Shown piece by piece: positions 16,364-26,129 of a DNA stretch of 64,000 nt (position 1 is the stretch's first letter; every line of letters starts with the position of its first letter). Both the position numbers and the translations under genes were made by a program. The notes under the pieces are model-generated. The model made no database searches, had not been told where the DNA came from, and saw only the letters and a program-made list of their open reading frames with translations. Origin of the DNA: an uncultured Prevotella sp. (GTDB lineage: Bacteria; Bacteroidota; Bacteroidia; Bacteroidales; Bacteroidaceae); NCBI GenBank assembly GCA_905233825.1, contig CAJOFE010000001.1:118638-182637 (forward strand), written 5' to 3'.

Positions 16364-18040
16364 ATGAGAGGGTTTAAGATAATACTGATTGTTTTTCAGT
16401 TATCGTTTTTCACTTCTTCCGCTGTGGCGCAGACAAACCACAACTTGGAGGTGGCCAAGAACTTGGAGATCCTGAACACGCTCTACAGCCAGCTGGACCT
16501 CTTCTATGTCGATACGCTCAGTCCTGGGCAGACGATGACGGCAGCTATCAAGGGGATGCTCCGTTCGTTGGACCCCTACACGGAGTACTATCCGCAGGAG
16601 CAGACGAAGGAACTGGAGATGATGCTCACGGGCAAATATGCGGGCATCGGAGCCTTGGTGAAATACCATTCTCGGTTGAAGCGCGTCGTCATCGACGAGC
16701 CTTATGAGGGAATGCCTGCTGCTGAGGTCGGCTTGAAGAAAGGCGACATTGTCCTGAGCATCGACGACTCGGTGATGACCGACAAGACGGTGAGCTATGT
16801 CAGCAGTCATCTGCGTGGCGACCCTGGCACCACCTTCATTTTGAAGGTCAAGCGTCCCTCTACCGATAAGGAGATGAACTTCAAGATCACCCGTCGTAAC
16901 ATCCAGATGCCTGTCCTGCCCTATTATGGCATGCGTCCTGACTCCATTGGCTATATCAACCTGAACCAGTTCACTGAGGACTGCTCGCGTGAGGTGCGTC
17001 GCGCATTCATTGATCTGAAGAAGCAGGGAGCGAAGGGTCTCGTCTTCGATCTGCGTGGCAACGGAGGCGGCAGCGAGCTGGAAGCCGTGAACATTGTGAA
17101 CATCTGGGTGCCTCAGGGACAGAAGGTGGTGGAGAATCGTGGCAAGGTGCAGCAGGCCAACCGTACCTACAAGACCTATTTGGAACCCGTAGATACCGTG
17201 ATGCCTATTGTGGTGCTGGTGAATGGCGAGACGGCTTCGGCCAGCGAGATTACCAGTGGTGCCATGCAGGACCTGGACCGTGCGGTCGTCATGGGTACGC
17301 GCACCTATGGAAAGGGACTGGTGCAGGTACCTCTTGACCTGCCCTATCATGCCAATGTGAAGATTACCACCTCAAAGTATTACATTCCTTCGGGGCGCTG
17401 CATTCAGGCCATCAACTACGATCGTGAGAAGGGTGCCGGCTATACGGAGCACATCCCTGACTCGCTGACGCATGTCTTCTATACCCAGAACGGGCGTGAG
17501 GTGCGCGACGGAGGAGGCATCAAACCCGATGTGGAGGTGAAGAACGACACAATGCCCAACATTGCCTACTACCTGTCTGTGGGCGGGCTAGACTCTACGG
17601 AGGTGATGTTCGACTACCTCGTTGATTACATCGACCGTCACCCCACTATTGCTCCTGCACGCGATTTCCACCTCACCGACCAGGACTGGCAGGAGTTCCG
17701 CCAGCGTGTCATTGACAGTGGTTTTACTTATGACGACATGAGCCGCAAGCAGTTCGACGAACTGGTAAAGACGGCAAAGTTCGAAGGGTTCTACGACGAC
17801 TCGCGCGAGGTCTTCGATGCGCTCTCCGAGCGGCTGAAGCACGACTTAGGCACGGAGCTGGACAAACATCGCGAGGTTATCCAGCAGATGCTGGAGCTCG
17901 ACATCATTGCCGCCTACTACTATCAGGGTGGCGGCATCGAGGCGGGACTGGCCTACGATAAGCAGCTTTTAGAGGCAGAACAATTGCTCAAAAAGCCAGA
18001 AGAGTATCGGAAAATACTACAAGTAGGGGGGCAGAAATGA
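16364..18040 (+). CDS. S41 family C-terminal processing peptidase with PDZ domain
   Basis: 558 residues with a signal peptide (MRGFKIILIVFQLSFFTSSAVAQ). An N-terminal helical region is followed by a PDZ domain (about residues 85-180; GIGALV, MPAAEVGLKKGDIVLSIDD) and the S41 protease core. Catalytic features are GETASASEITSGAMQD (Ser near 290) and RTYGKGLVQ (Lys near 316), with LVFDLRGNGGG before them. The C-terminal 150 residues are helical. CtpA-type proteases cleave periplasmic proteins near their C-termini. Confidence 0.94.
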   Translation: MRGFKIILIVFQLSFFTSSAVAQTNHNLEVAKNLEILNTLYSQLDLFYVDTLSPGQTMTAAIKGMLRSLDPYTEYYPQEQTKELEMMLTGKYAGIGALVKYHSRLKRVVIDEPYEGMPAAEVGLKKGDIVLSIDDSVMTDKTVSYVSSHLRGDPGTTFILKVKRPSTDKEMNFKITRRNIQMPVLPYYGMRPDSIGYINLNQFTEDCSREVRRAFIDLKKQGAKGLVFDLRGNGGGSELEAVNIVNIWVPQGQKVVENRGKVQQANRTYKTYLEPVDTVMPIVVLVNGETASASEITSGAMQDLDRAVVMGTRTYGKGLVQVPLDLPYHANVKITTSKYYIPSGRCIQAINYDREKGAGYTEHIPDSLTHVFYTQNGREVRDGGGIKPDVEVKNDTMPNIAYYLSVGGLDSTEVMFDYLVDYIDRHPTIAPARDFHLTDQDWQEFRQRVIDSGFTYDDMSRKQFDELVKTAKFEGFYDDSREVFDALSERLKHDLGTELDKHREVIQQMLELDIIAAYYYQGGGIEAGLAYDKQLLEAEQLLKKPEEYRKILQVGGQK

Positions 18041-18056
18041 TATTTTTGCCAAAATA

Positions 18057-18088
18057 TTTGGTGGAACGGGAAAAAATGCGTACCTTTG
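18057..18088 (+). promoter_or_regulatory. Promoter of the rimP-nusA-infB operon
   Basis: TTTG at 18057-18060, 20 bases, TACCTTTG at 18081-18088: an ideal consensus. Transcription should begin near 18094, just before the leader hairpin. Confidence 0.9.
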
Positions 18089-18101
18089 CACCCGTTCAGT
18101 G

Positions 18102-18138
18102 GAATGAGGAGCTTGACAAGAGCTCCTCATTCTTTATT
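18102..18138 (+). promoter_or_regulatory. Perfect 12-bp leader hairpin (attenuator candidate) before rimP
   Basis: GAATGAGGAGCT (18102-18113), loop TGACAAG, AGCTCCTCATTC (18121-18132), then TTTATT. The stem is perfect and starts about eight bases into the transcript. The short T-rich tail makes it terminator-like, so it may be an attenuator or an mRNA 5' stabiliser. The rimP start codon follows at 18152. Confidence 0.75.
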
Positions 18139-18151
18139 AAAAGTAGTATTG

Positions 18152-18619
18152 ATGATTACGAAAGAAACAATTAAGACGTTAGTGGAAGAGTGGCTGCAGA
18201 AGGGCGACTACTTCCTGGTGGACATTCAGATGGACGGCGACGACCGCATCGTGATTGAGATTGACTGTGCCGATGGCGTGTGGATTGAAGACTGCGCCGA
18301 ATTGAGCCGTTTCCTCTCGGAGAAGCTGGGCGATGAGCTGGGCGACTACGAGCTGGAGGTGGGCAGTGCCGGACTGGGTCAGCCCTTCAAGGTGACGCAG
18401 CAGTATGTGAACCACGTGGGCGACCAGGTGGAAGTGGTTACTGCCGACGGTCAGAAGATTATTGGATTGTTGAAGCAGGTGGAAGGCCGCACCTTTGTGG
18501 TCACCACGCAGGAGAAGCAGGTGCCTGAGGGTAAGAAGCGCCCCGTGAAGGTCGATGTGGATCGTGAGTTCTCCATCGACGAGGTGAAGAGCACCCGTTA
18601 TTTGTTAGCATTCAAATAA
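18152..18619 (+). CDS. rimP: Ribosome maturation factor RimP
   Basis: 155 residues starting MITKETIKTLVEEW; the longer frame would run back through the leader hairpin. The family core is visible: VIEIDCADGVWIEDCAELSRFL, ELEVGSAGLGQPF and a C-terminal SH3-like domain (DQVEVVTADGQKIIGLL, DEVKSTRYLLAFK). RimP assists late 30S maturation. The order rimP-nusA-infB is conserved widely in bacteria. Confidence 0.95.
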   Translation: MITKETIKTLVEEWLQKGDYFLVDIQMDGDDRIVIEIDCADGVWIEDCAELSRFLSEKLGDELGDYELEVGSAGLGQPFKVTQQYVNHVGDQVEVVTADGQKIIGLLKQVEGRTFVVTTQEKQVPEGKKRPVKVDVDREFSIDEVKSTRYLLAFK

Positions 18620-18635
18620 AAAACAAAATAAAGAA

Positions 18636-19895
18636 ATGGCAATTAAGAAAGTAGCGAAGGGTCCCAGCATGTTTGAGACCTTCCAGGAATTTAAGGAAAC
18701 GAAGAACATCGACCGTACCACACTGGTGAGCGTGTTGGAGGAGAGCTTCCGCAATGTGCTTGCCAAGATGTTTGGCTCGGACGAGAACTTCGACGTGATT
18801 GTGAACCCCGACAAGGGTGACTTTGAGATCCACCGCCATCGCGTCGTCGTAGAGGACGGACAGGTGGAGGACGAGAACAAGGAGATTGCCTTGAGCGAGG
18901 CCCTGAAGATTGAGCCCGATTATGAGGTGGGCGAGGAAGTGAGTGAAGCAGTCGATTTCACCAAGTTCGGTCGTCGTGCCATCCTGAACCTTCGCCAGAC
19001 GCTGGCCTCGAAGATTCTGGAACTGGATCATGATGCCCTCTACCAGAAGTACAAGGACAAGGTGGGAACCATCGTCAGCGGTGAGGTTTATCAGATGTGG
19101 AAGCGCGAAGTGCTCCTCATGGACGACGAGGGCAACGAGCTACACCTGATGAAGGGCGACCAGATTCCCAATGACAACTACCACAAGGGCGAGACCGTGC
19201 GTGCACTGGTGAAAGAGGTGCAGAACGAGAACAACAATCCCCGTATCTTGCTCAGCCGCACCAGTCCTGACTTCCTGAAGCGTCTGTTGGAGGCTGAAGT
19301 GCCCGAGATTGCCGATGGCCTCATTGCCATCCGCCGGGTGGCCCGTATGCCGGGCGAGCGTGCCAAGGTGGCTGTAGAGAGCTTCGACGACCGTATCGAC
19401 CCCGTGGGAGCCTGCGTGGGTGTCAAAGGTAGCCGTGTTCACGGCATCGTCCGCGAGTTAGGTAATGAGAACATCGACGTCATCAATTATACTAGCAACA
19501 TACAGCTCTTCATCCAGCGTGCACTCAGCCCCGCCAAGGTGAGTAGCATCATTCTCGACCAGGAAAACCACAAGGCCGAGGTATATCTGCAGCCTGAGGA
19601 GGTGAGCCTGGCCATCGGTAAGAGCGGCATGAACATCAAGCTGGCCTCCATGCTGACGGAATACACCATCGACGTGTTCCGTGTGGTCAATGATGGCGAG
19701 ACCGATGAGGATATCTACCTCGATGAGTTTGCCGATGAGGTGGATCAGTGGGTCATCGACGCCATCAAGGCCCTCGGCTACGACACCGCTAAGGAAGTGC
19801 TCAATGCTCCGCGTGAGCTGCTGATTGAGAAGGCCGACCTGGAGGAAGAGACCGTCGATCATCTGCTGGATGTGCTCCGTGCAGAGTTTGAATGA
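18636..19895 (+). CDS. nusA: Transcription termination/antitermination factor NusA
   Basis: 419 residues. The N-terminal RNA-polymerase-binding domain (SMFETFQEFKETKNIDRTT, ALSEALKIEPDYEVGEEV) is followed by an S1 domain (about 130-200; GTIVSGEVYQMWKREVLL) and two KH domains (RVARMPGERAKVAVESFD, ACVGVKGSRVHGIVRELG, EEVSLAIGKSGMNIKLAS). A short acidic C-terminus follows. NusA binds RNA polymerase and modulates pausing and termination. It lies 16 bases after rimP. Confidence 0.96.
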   Translation: MAIKKVAKGPSMFETFQEFKETKNIDRTTLVSVLEESFRNVLAKMFGSDENFDVIVNPDKGDFEIHRHRVVVEDGQVEDENKEIALSEALKIEPDYEVGEEVSEAVDFTKFGRRAILNLRQTLASKILELDHDALYQKYKDKVGTIVSGEVYQMWKREVLLMDDEGNELHLMKGDQIPNDNYHKGETVRALVKEVQNENNNPRILLSRTSPDFLKRLLEAEVPEIADGLIAIRRVARMPGERAKVAVESFDDRIDPVGACVGVKGSRVHGIVRELGNENIDVINYTSNIQLFIQRALSPAKVSSIILDQENHKAEVYLQPEEVSLAIGKSGMNIKLASMLTEYTIDVFRVVNDGETDEDIYLDEFADEVDQWVIDAIKALGYDTAKEVLNAPRELLIEKADLEEETVDHLLDVLRAEFE

Positions 19896-19947
19896 TTTTC
19901 ATTTTTCATTTTTAAATTATTAATTTCCAATTTCCAATTTGAAATAG

Positions 19948-22809
19948 ATGGGTGTAAGATTAAATAAAATATTAACGGAACTGAATATAGGACTTCAAAC
20001 GGCAGTTGATTTCCTGAAGAAAAAGAGTGAACTGGGCGAGATTCGCGACGATGCCACTACAAACACTAAGGTCTCCGACGAACAGTATAAAGCGCTGGTC
20101 GAGCAGTTCAGTAGTGACAAGGCTGTGAAGACACAGGCTGAGAAACTCTTCCCCAAGAAAAAGGAGAGGAAGCCTGAGCCACCGGCCATCACCAAGACAG
20201 AGGAGGAGATGCAGCAGCGCCAGCAGTTCAAGCCCTTAGGCAAGATCGACTTGGGCAGCTTGAATAAGCCCAAGCCTGCAGCGCAGCCATCTGTCAGCCC
20301 TGAAAAGAAAGAGGAACCGAAGGTTGCTGCCGTAAACCCGGTTCAGAAGAAGGAAGCCGCTCCCGAGCCTGTCAAGGAGCCTGTTGCTCCTGTCGTTAAG
20401 GAAGAGCCGAAAGAGGTGAAGCCCGAGCCACAGCCCATGATGGCGAAACCGCAGCCTGAGAAGCCTGCGCCCCAGCCCGTGGTGGAGGAACAGCCCGAGG
20501 AACCTGAGGAACAGTCTTCAGCACAGAGTAATATCTATACGCTGAAGAGCGAGGAGAAGATGGCTCCTAAAGTGAATGTATTGGGAAAGATCGACCTCTC
20601 GTCCATCAACCAGAGCACCCGTCCGAAGAAAAAGTCGAAAGAGGAGAAGCGCAAGCAGCGCGAAGAGAAGGCTGCACAGATGCATGCCAGCACGCAGACT
20701 GGCGAGAAGCGTAAGCGTGAGCGCATCCGTGGCGGAAAGGTCGATATTGAGGAGGCTGGCAAGACTGCAGCTAACCAGCAGCAGAACCAGCAGAATGGCA
20801 AGAAAAAGAATAAAGGCGGCAATCAGAACTTCAACGACCAGCCCATGCAGGGTGGTAAGAAGAAGAAGGACAAGAACCGCATACCTGTGAAGCCCTTGGA
20901 GGCAAACGAGGAAGATGTGGCACGTCAGGTCAAGGAGACGCTGGCACGCCTCACATCGAAGACTACACAGAACAAAAAGGGTGCCAAATACCGTAAGGAG
21001 AAGCGCGATGCCGTGGCCGAGCGTATGAGCGAGGAGATGGCTGCTGAGGCAGCACAGAGCAAGACGCTGAAGCTCACGGAGTTCGTCACCGTTTCCGAGC
21101 TGGCCACCATGATGAACGTTCCTGTCGTCAAGGTCATCGGTACCTGCATGAGCATTGGCATCATGGTGTCTATCAACCAGCGCCTCGATGCTGAGACCAT
21201 CAACATCGTGGCTGATGAGTTTGGTTTTAAGACCGAGTATGTCAGTGCAGAAGTGCAGAATGCCATCCACGAGGAGGAGGACGATGAAAACGACCTGAAG
21301 CCCCGTGCACCTATCGTGACTGTGATGGGACATGTCGATCATGGTAAGACATCATTGCTCGACTATATCCGCAATACCAACGTGATTGCAGGCGAGGCCG
21401 GCGGCATTACCCAGCATATCGGTGCCTATAATGTCACCCTTCCTGACGGACGACAGATTACCTTCCTCGACACCCCTGGTCACGAGGCTTTCACCGCCAT
21501 GCGTGCCCGTGGTGCACAGGTCACGGATATTGCCATCATCATCGTCGCTGCCGACGACTCGGTGATGCCTACCACCAAGGAGGCCATCGCCCATGCTCAG
21601 GCTGCTAATGTGCCGATGGTGTTCGCCATCAACAAGATTGATAAGCCGGGTGCCAATCCCGATAAGATTCGTGAAGACCTGGCCAACATGAATCTGCTCG
21701 TTGAGGAGTGGGGCGGCAAGTATCAGTGTCAGGAAATCAGCGCCAAGAAAGGTATCGGCGTGGAAGACCTGCTGGAGAAAGTGCTGCTCGAGGCAGAGAT
21801 GCTCGACCTGAAGGCCAATCCCAACCGCAAGGCTGCCGGTTCCATCATCGAGAGTTCGCTCGACAAGGGTCGTGGTTATGTCAGCACGGTGCTTGTCAGC
21901 AACGGTACGCTGAAAGTGGGCGACGTGGTGATTGCTGGCTCGAGTCATGGTAAGATCAAGGCCATGTTCAACGAGCGTAATGAGCGCATACAGGAAGCCA
22001 AACCCGCACAGCCTGCTATCATCCTCGGCCTGAATGGCGCACCGACAGCCGGCGACGCCTTCAACGTGATGGACAGCGAGCAGGAAGCTCGTGAGATTGC
22101 CAACAAGCGCGAACAGCTGCAGCGTGAGCAGGGACTGCGCACACAGCGCACCATCGGTCTCGACGACATCAGCCACCGTATCGCCTTGGGCGAGTTCCAC
22201 GAGCTGAACATCGTTGTCAAGGGCGATACCGACGGTTCTATCGAGGCACTCAGCGACTCGTTCATCAAGCTTTCTACCGAGAAGGTGCAGGTCAATGTCA
22301 TTGCCAAGGCTGTGGGTCAGATCAGCGAGAACGATGTCATGCTGGCATCAGCATCGAAGGCTGTCATCATCGGCTTCCAGGTGCGTCCCTCATCGGCAGC
22401 ACGCAAGCTGGCCGACACCGAGGGTGTCGAAATCAATACCTACTCCATCATCTACGATGCCATCGAGGATGTGCGCTCCACCATGGAGGGTATGCTCGAC
22501 AAGGTCATCAAGGAGGAAGTTACTGCTCAGGTGGAGGTACGCGAGGTGTTCAAGATTTCGAAGATTGGTACCGTTGCCGGTGCTATGGTCGTCGAAGGCA
22601 AGGTGCACCGCAGCGACAAGGCCCGTCTGGTGCGCGACGGCATCGTGGTCTTTACTGGTGCCATCAACGCCCTCAAGCGTTACAAGGACGACGTCAAGGA
22701 GGTGGCCACCAACTTCGAGTGTGGTATCTCACTGGTGAACTTCAACGATATTCAGCAGGGCGATATCATCGAGACCTTCCAGGAGATAGAGGTACAGCAG
22801 AAGCTGTAG
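19948..22809 (+). CDS. infB: Translation initiation factor IF-2
   Basis: 953 residues. The N-terminus ([20 protein letters not shown]) is followed by a long Lys/Pro/Glu-rich linker to about residue 400, an IF2_N domain ([16 protein letters not shown]), and the GTPase: [10 protein letters not shown] (G1) near residue 458, DTPGHEAF (G3), [10 protein letters not shown] (G4). Domains II-IV complete the protein ([32 protein letters not shown]). IF-2 brings initiator tRNA to the ribosome. The 52-base gap from nusA is a period-7 AT repeat (TTTCCAATTTCCAATTT). Confidence 0.97.
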   Translation: MGVRLNKILTELNIGLQTAVDFLKKKSELGEIRDDATTNTKVSDEQYKALVEQFSSDKAVKTQAEKLFPKKKERKPEPPAITKTEEEMQQRQQFKPLGKIDLGSLNKPKPAAQPSVSPEKKEEPKVAAVNPVQKKEAAPEPVKEPVAPVVKEEPKEVKPEPQPMMAKPQPEKPAPQPVVEEQPEEPEEQSSAQSNIYTLKSEEKMAPKVNVLGKIDLSSINQSTRPKKKSKEEKRKQREEKAAQMHASTQTGEKRKRERIRGGKVDIEEAGKTAANQQQNQQNGKKKNKGGNQNFNDQPMQGGKKKKDKNRIPVKPLEANEEDVARQVKETLARLTSKTTQNKKGAKYRKEKRDAVAERMSEEMAAEAAQSKTLKLTEFVTVSELATMMNVPVVKVIGTCMSIGIMVSINQRLDAETINIVADEFGFKTEYVSAEVQNAIHEEEDDENDLKPRAPIVTVMGHVDHGKTSLLDYIRNTNVIAGEAGGITQHIGAYNVTLPDGRQITFLDTPGHEAFTAMRARGAQVTDIAIIIVAADDSVMPTTKEAIAHAQAANVPMVFAINKIDKPGANPDKIREDLANMNLLVEEWGGKYQCQEISAKKGIGVEDLLEKVLLEAEMLDLKANPNRKAAGSIIESSLDKGRGYVSTVLVSNGTLKVGDVVIAGSSHGKIKAMFNERNERIQEAKPAQPAIILGLNGAPTAGDAFNVMDSEQEAREIANKREQLQREQGLRTQRTIGLDDISHRIALGEFHELNIVVKGDTDGSIEALSDSFIKLSTEKVQVNVIAKAVGQISENDVMLASASKAVIIGFQVRPSSAARKLADTEGVEINTYSIIYDAIEDVRSTMEGMLDKVIKEEVTAQVEVREVFKISKIGTVAGAMVVEGKVHRSDKARLVRDGIVVFTGAINALKRYKDDVKEVATNFECGISLVNFNDIQQGDIIETFQEIEVQQKL

Positions 22810-22827
22810 TCCTTTGTGTCCGAAAAG

Positions 22828-23733
22828 ATGAACAGAAGCAGAGAGATATATCAAGTGACGCTGGCTGGAGGAGCAGTAAACGTAGTGTTGCTGCTCTTCA
22901 AGTTCATAGCAGGCATTGTGGGACATAGTGCCGCCATGGTGGCGGATGCCGTCCACTCGCTGTCTGACTTCGTCACCGATGTCATCGTATTGGTATTTGT
23001 CCACATCAGCAACAAGCCGAAGGACAAGTCCCACGACTATGGTCACGGCAAGTATGAGACGCTGGCCATGACGATAATAGGACTGGCATTACTGGCAGTA
23101 GCCATCGGAATCGTCTATGGCGGTGTGACGAAGATCGTGCTTTGGGCAAATGGCGCGCAGCTGGAGGCACCAGGACTGCTGGCCCTGTGGGCAGCGCTCC
23201 TGTCAGTAGTGCTGAAGGAAGCCATCTATCGCTACTCCATGATCAAGGCTCGCCAGCTGAAATCACAGGCCGTAGAAGCCAATGCCTGGCATCATCGCAG
23301 CGACGCTTTGTCGTCAATAGGCACCTCTGTGGGTATCGGCGGTGCCATTTTCTTTGGCCAGCGCTGGACGGTGCTCGACCCCGTAGCGTCAGTCATTGTG
23401 GGCGTGTTCATCGTGAAAGTGGCTATCGACTTGTTGCGCGATGGTATTGGCGACCTGATGGAACAGTCGCTGCCCGACGAGGTGGAGGAGGAGATACTGC
23501 ATCTGGTGGAGTCGCTGCCCGGCGTGGTAGAGCCTCACGACCTCCGCACCCGCCGGCTGGGCAATCACTATGCCATAGAGCTGCACATCCTCATGGATGG
23601 CGACATCACCCTGCGCGAGGCTCACGATAAGGCCTCAGAGGTGGAAGCATTGCTAAAAGAGCACTATGGGAACGACACCCACATCGCCGTACATGTGGAG
23701 CCGAAGGAGATAAGGCAAAGGAGAGGGGAGTAA
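22828..23733 (+). CDS. Cation diffusion facilitator (CDF) family metal transporter
   Basis: 301 residues from ATG 22828; a GTG four codons upstream (22816) is possible. It has about six membrane helices with the CDF metal-site motifs [15 protein letters not shown] in helix 2 and [13 protein letters not shown] in helix 5, then a cytoplasmic C-terminal domain with [14 protein letters not shown] and [11 protein letters not shown] proteins export Zn(II), Fe(II) or Mn(II) by proton exchange. It begins 18 bases after infB and lies directly upstream of sufBCD, so an iron-related role is possible but not shown. Confidence 0.92.
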   Translation: MNRSREIYQVTLAGGAVNVVLLLFKFIAGIVGHSAAMVADAVHSLSDFVTDVIVLVFVHISNKPKDKSHDYGHGKYETLAMTIIGLALLAVAIGIVYGGVTKIVLWANGAQLEAPGLLALWAALLSVVLKEAIYRYSMIKARQLKSQAVEANAWHHRSDALSSIGTSVGIGGAIFFGQRWTVLDPVASVIVGVFIVKVAIDLLRDGIGDLMEQSLPDEVEEEILHLVESLPGVVEPHDLRTRRLGNHYAIELHILMDGDITLREAHDKASEVEALLKEHYGNDTHIAVHVEPKEIRQRRGE

Positions 23734-23765
23734 AGGAGAAAGGAGTAAGGAGTAAAGGAGAATTC

Positions 23766-25217
23766 ATGGCAGAAGAGAAAAACGAATATGTGAAGAAGGT
23801 GGCGGAGCAGAAATACGAGTTCGGCTTTACCACCGATGTGCATACGGAGATCATCCCTGTGGGACTCAACGAGGATGTTGTCAGGCTCATCTCGCAGAAG
23901 AAGGGTGAGCCTCAGTGGATGCTCGATTTCCGCCTGCGCGCCTTCCGCTACTGGCAGGAGCAGACAGCACCTACCTGGGGCCATGTGCACGTGCCGCCTA
24001 TCGACTATCAGGCCATCAGCTACTATGCAGCACCAGCCTCCCCCGACCCCTCCAAAGGGAGGGGTGAAGTGGATCCTGAGCTGATGAAAACCTTCGATAA
24101 GCTCGGCATCCCCCTCGAAGAACGCCTCGCCCTCAGCGGCAACACGGCTGTCGATGCCATCATGGACTCTGTCAGTGTCAAGACCACGTTCAAGGAGAAG
24201 CTGCGCGAAAAAGGCGTCATCTTCTGCTCCATCGGCGATGCCATCAAGGAGCATGGCGAGCTGGTGCGCCAGTATCTGGGCACCGTCGTTCCCTACAAGG
24301 ATAATTTCTATGCCGCCCTGAACTCTGCCGTCTTCTCCGATGGCTCCTTCGTCTATATCCCCAAGGGCGTGCGCTGTCCGATGGAGCTGAGCAGCTATTT
24401 TCGCATCAACGCCCGTAATACGGGACAGTTTGAGCGCACGCTCATCATTGCCGACGACGATGCCTACGTCTCTTATCTCGAGGGCTGTACGGCACCGATG
24501 CGCGACGAGAACCAGCTGCATGCTGCCATTGTCGAGATCATCGTGATGAACCGTGCTGAGGTGAAATATTCTACCGTGCAGAACTGGTATCCTGGCGATG
24601 AGAACGGCAAGGGTGGTGTGCTGAACCTCGTGACGAAGCGTGGCGACCTGCGGGGAACCGACTCCAAGCTATCATGGACGCAGGTGGAGACGGGTAGCGC
24701 CATCACCTGGAAATATCCCTCGTGCATCCTGCGTGGTAATAACTCGCAGGCTGAGTTCTACAGCGTGGCGGTGACGAACAACTACCAGGAGGCCGACACG
24801 GGCACGAAGATGATCCATCTGGGGCGCAACACGAAGAGCACCATCATCTCGAAGGGCATCTCCGCAGGCCATTCGCAGAACTCCTATCGCGGACTGGTGC
24901 GTGCTGCTGCTACGGCAGAGAATGCGCGCAACTACTCCTCGTGCGACTCCCTGCTGTTGGGCAGCAACTGTGGCGCACATACCTTCCCTTATATGGATGT
25001 CCACAACCCTACGGCCATCTTCGAGCACGAGGCGACCACCTCGAAAATCTCCGAAGACCAACTCTTCTACTGCAACCAGCGAGGCATTCCCACCGAGCAG
25101 GCCGTAGGTCTCATCGTAAATGGCTATGCCAAGGAGGTGCTGCAGAAGCTCCCCATGGAGTTCGCAGTCGAGGCCCAGAAGCTACTCTCCGTCTCGCTCG
25201 AAGGTACGGTAGGCTGA
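23766..25217 (+). CDS. sufB: Fe-S cluster assembly scaffold SufB, with an in-frame repeat insertion
   Basis: 483 residues. SufB landmarks are [78 protein letters not shown], and the C-terminal [20 protein letters not shown]. SufB with SufC and SufD builds Fe-S clusters in the cytoplasm. About 11 residues ([12 protein letters not shown], bases 24034-24066) between YYAAP and [12 protein letters not shown] are encoded by a GC-rich palindromic repeat and appear inserted without shifting the frame. The gap after it holds a 34-bp inverted repeat. Confidence 0.96.
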   Translation: MAEEKNEYVKKVAEQKYEFGFTTDVHTEIIPVGLNEDVVRLISQKKGEPQWMLDFRLRAFRYWQEQTAPTWGHVHVPPIDYQAISYYAAPASPDPSKGRGEVDPELMKTFDKLGIPLEERLALSGNTAVDAIMDSVSVKTTFKEKLREKGVIFCSIGDAIKEHGELVRQYLGTVVPYKDNFYAALNSAVFSDGSFVYIPKGVRCPMELSSYFRINARNTGQFERTLIIADDDAYVSYLEGCTAPMRDENQLHAAIVEIIVMNRAEVKYSTVQNWYPGDENGKGGVLNLVTKRGDLRGTDSKLSWTQVETGSAITWKYPSCILRGNNSQAEFYSVAVTNNYQEADTGTKMIHLGRNTKSTIISKGISAGHSQNSYRGLVRAAATAENARNYSSCDSLLLGSNCGAHTFPYMDVHNPTAIFEHEATTSKISEDQLFYCNQRGIPTEQAVGLIVNGYAKEVLQKLPMEFAVEAQKLLSVSLEGTVG

Positions 25218-25221
25218 TATA

Positions 25222-25338
25222 AGCCCCCTGAGTCAGGGGGTTGGGGGTCTGAACAGGCGCAGATTCCTCAATAGTTAAGTAATAACAAATGGTCTGATTT
25301 CGCTTGTTCAGACCCCCAACCCCCTAACTTAGGGGGCT
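25222..25338. repeat. MITE-like 34-bp inverted repeat between sufB and sufC
   Basis: The left arm (25222-25255, starting AGCCCCCTGAGTCAGGGGG) pairs with the right arm (25305-25338, ending TTAGGGGGCT) at 32 of 34 positions. The 49-base centre is AT-richer. Each arm also carries its own small palindrome. The element fills nearly the entire sufB-sufC gap and would form a very stable hairpin in the transcript. Confidence 0.85.
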
Positions 25339-25343
25339 CGAAT

Positions 25344-26129
25344 ATGCTTGAGGTACGAAACTTACATGCTCGCATTGGCGAGAAGGAGATATTGAAGGGC
25401 ATCTCCCTGGTCATCAACGACGGCGAGACCCACGCTATCATGGGGCCTAACGGTTCAGGTAAATCAACGCTGAGCGCCGTCCTCGTGGGCAATCCGCTCT
25501 ACGAGGTGACCGAGGGCGAAGCCTGGTTCAACGGCAAAAACCTCTTGGAGATGAAGCCCGAGGAGCGCGCCCACGAGGGACTCTTTCTCTCGTTCCAGTA
25601 CCCTGTGGAGATTCCCGGCGTGTCGATGACCAACTTCATGAAGGCGGCCATCAACGAGAAGCGCAAGGCGCAGGGCCTGGAGCCGATGAACGCTGCCGAG
25701 TTCCTGAAGCTGATGCGCGAGAAGCGGAAGATCGTGGAGCTCGATGCCAAGCTGGCCAACCGTTCCGTGAACGAGGGCTTCAGCGGAGGCGAGAAGAAGC
25801 GCAACGAAATCTTCCAGATGGCAATGCTCGAACCGAAGCTCTCCATCCTCGACGAGACAGATTCTGGCCTCGATGTCGATGCCATGCGCATCGTGGCTGA
25901 GGGCGTGAACAAGCTGCAGCGTCCTGACACCTCGTGCATCGTCATCACCCACTACGACCGTCTCTTGGAGATGATCCGTCCCCAGTTCGTCCACGTGCTC
26001 TATCAGGGCCGCATCGTCAAGACCGGTGGCCCCGAGCTGGCGAAGGAGATACAGGAGCACGGCTATGCAAGCCTCACCCCCATCCCCTCTCCGACTGGCG
26101 AGGGGAGTAATAACCCTGAAAGCGAATAG
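25344..26129 (+). CDS. sufC: Fe-S cluster assembly ATPase SufC
   Basis: 261 residues. ABC ATPase motifs: MGPNGSGKSTLS (Walker A), FSGGEKKRNEIFQMA (signature), LSILDETDSGLDVDAM (Walker B), VITHYDRLL (switch His). SufC powers the SufBCD scaffold. The last 18 or so residues (LTPIPSPTGEGSNNPESE) come from a GC-rich repeat (26071-26108) and extend the usual C-terminus after EIQEHGYASL. The stop codon at 26129 directly abuts the sufD start. Confidence 0.97.
   Translation: MLEVRNLHARIGEKEILKGISLVINDGETHAIMGPNGSGKSTLSAVLVGNPLYEVTEGEAWFNGKNLLEMKPEERAHEGLFLSFQYPVEIPGVSMTNFMKAAINEKRKAQGLEPMNAAEFLKLMREKRKIVELDAKLANRSVNEGFSGGEKKRNEIFQMAMLEPKLSILDETDSGLDVDAMRIVAEGVNKLQRPDTSCIVITHYDRLLEMIRPQFVHVLYQGRIVKTGGPELAKEIQEHGYASLTPIPSPTGEGSNNPESE

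Noticed and set aside
20518..21342. 274-residue frame antisense to infB
   Set aside because: Low-complexity mirror of the Lys/Glu-rich IF-2 linker.
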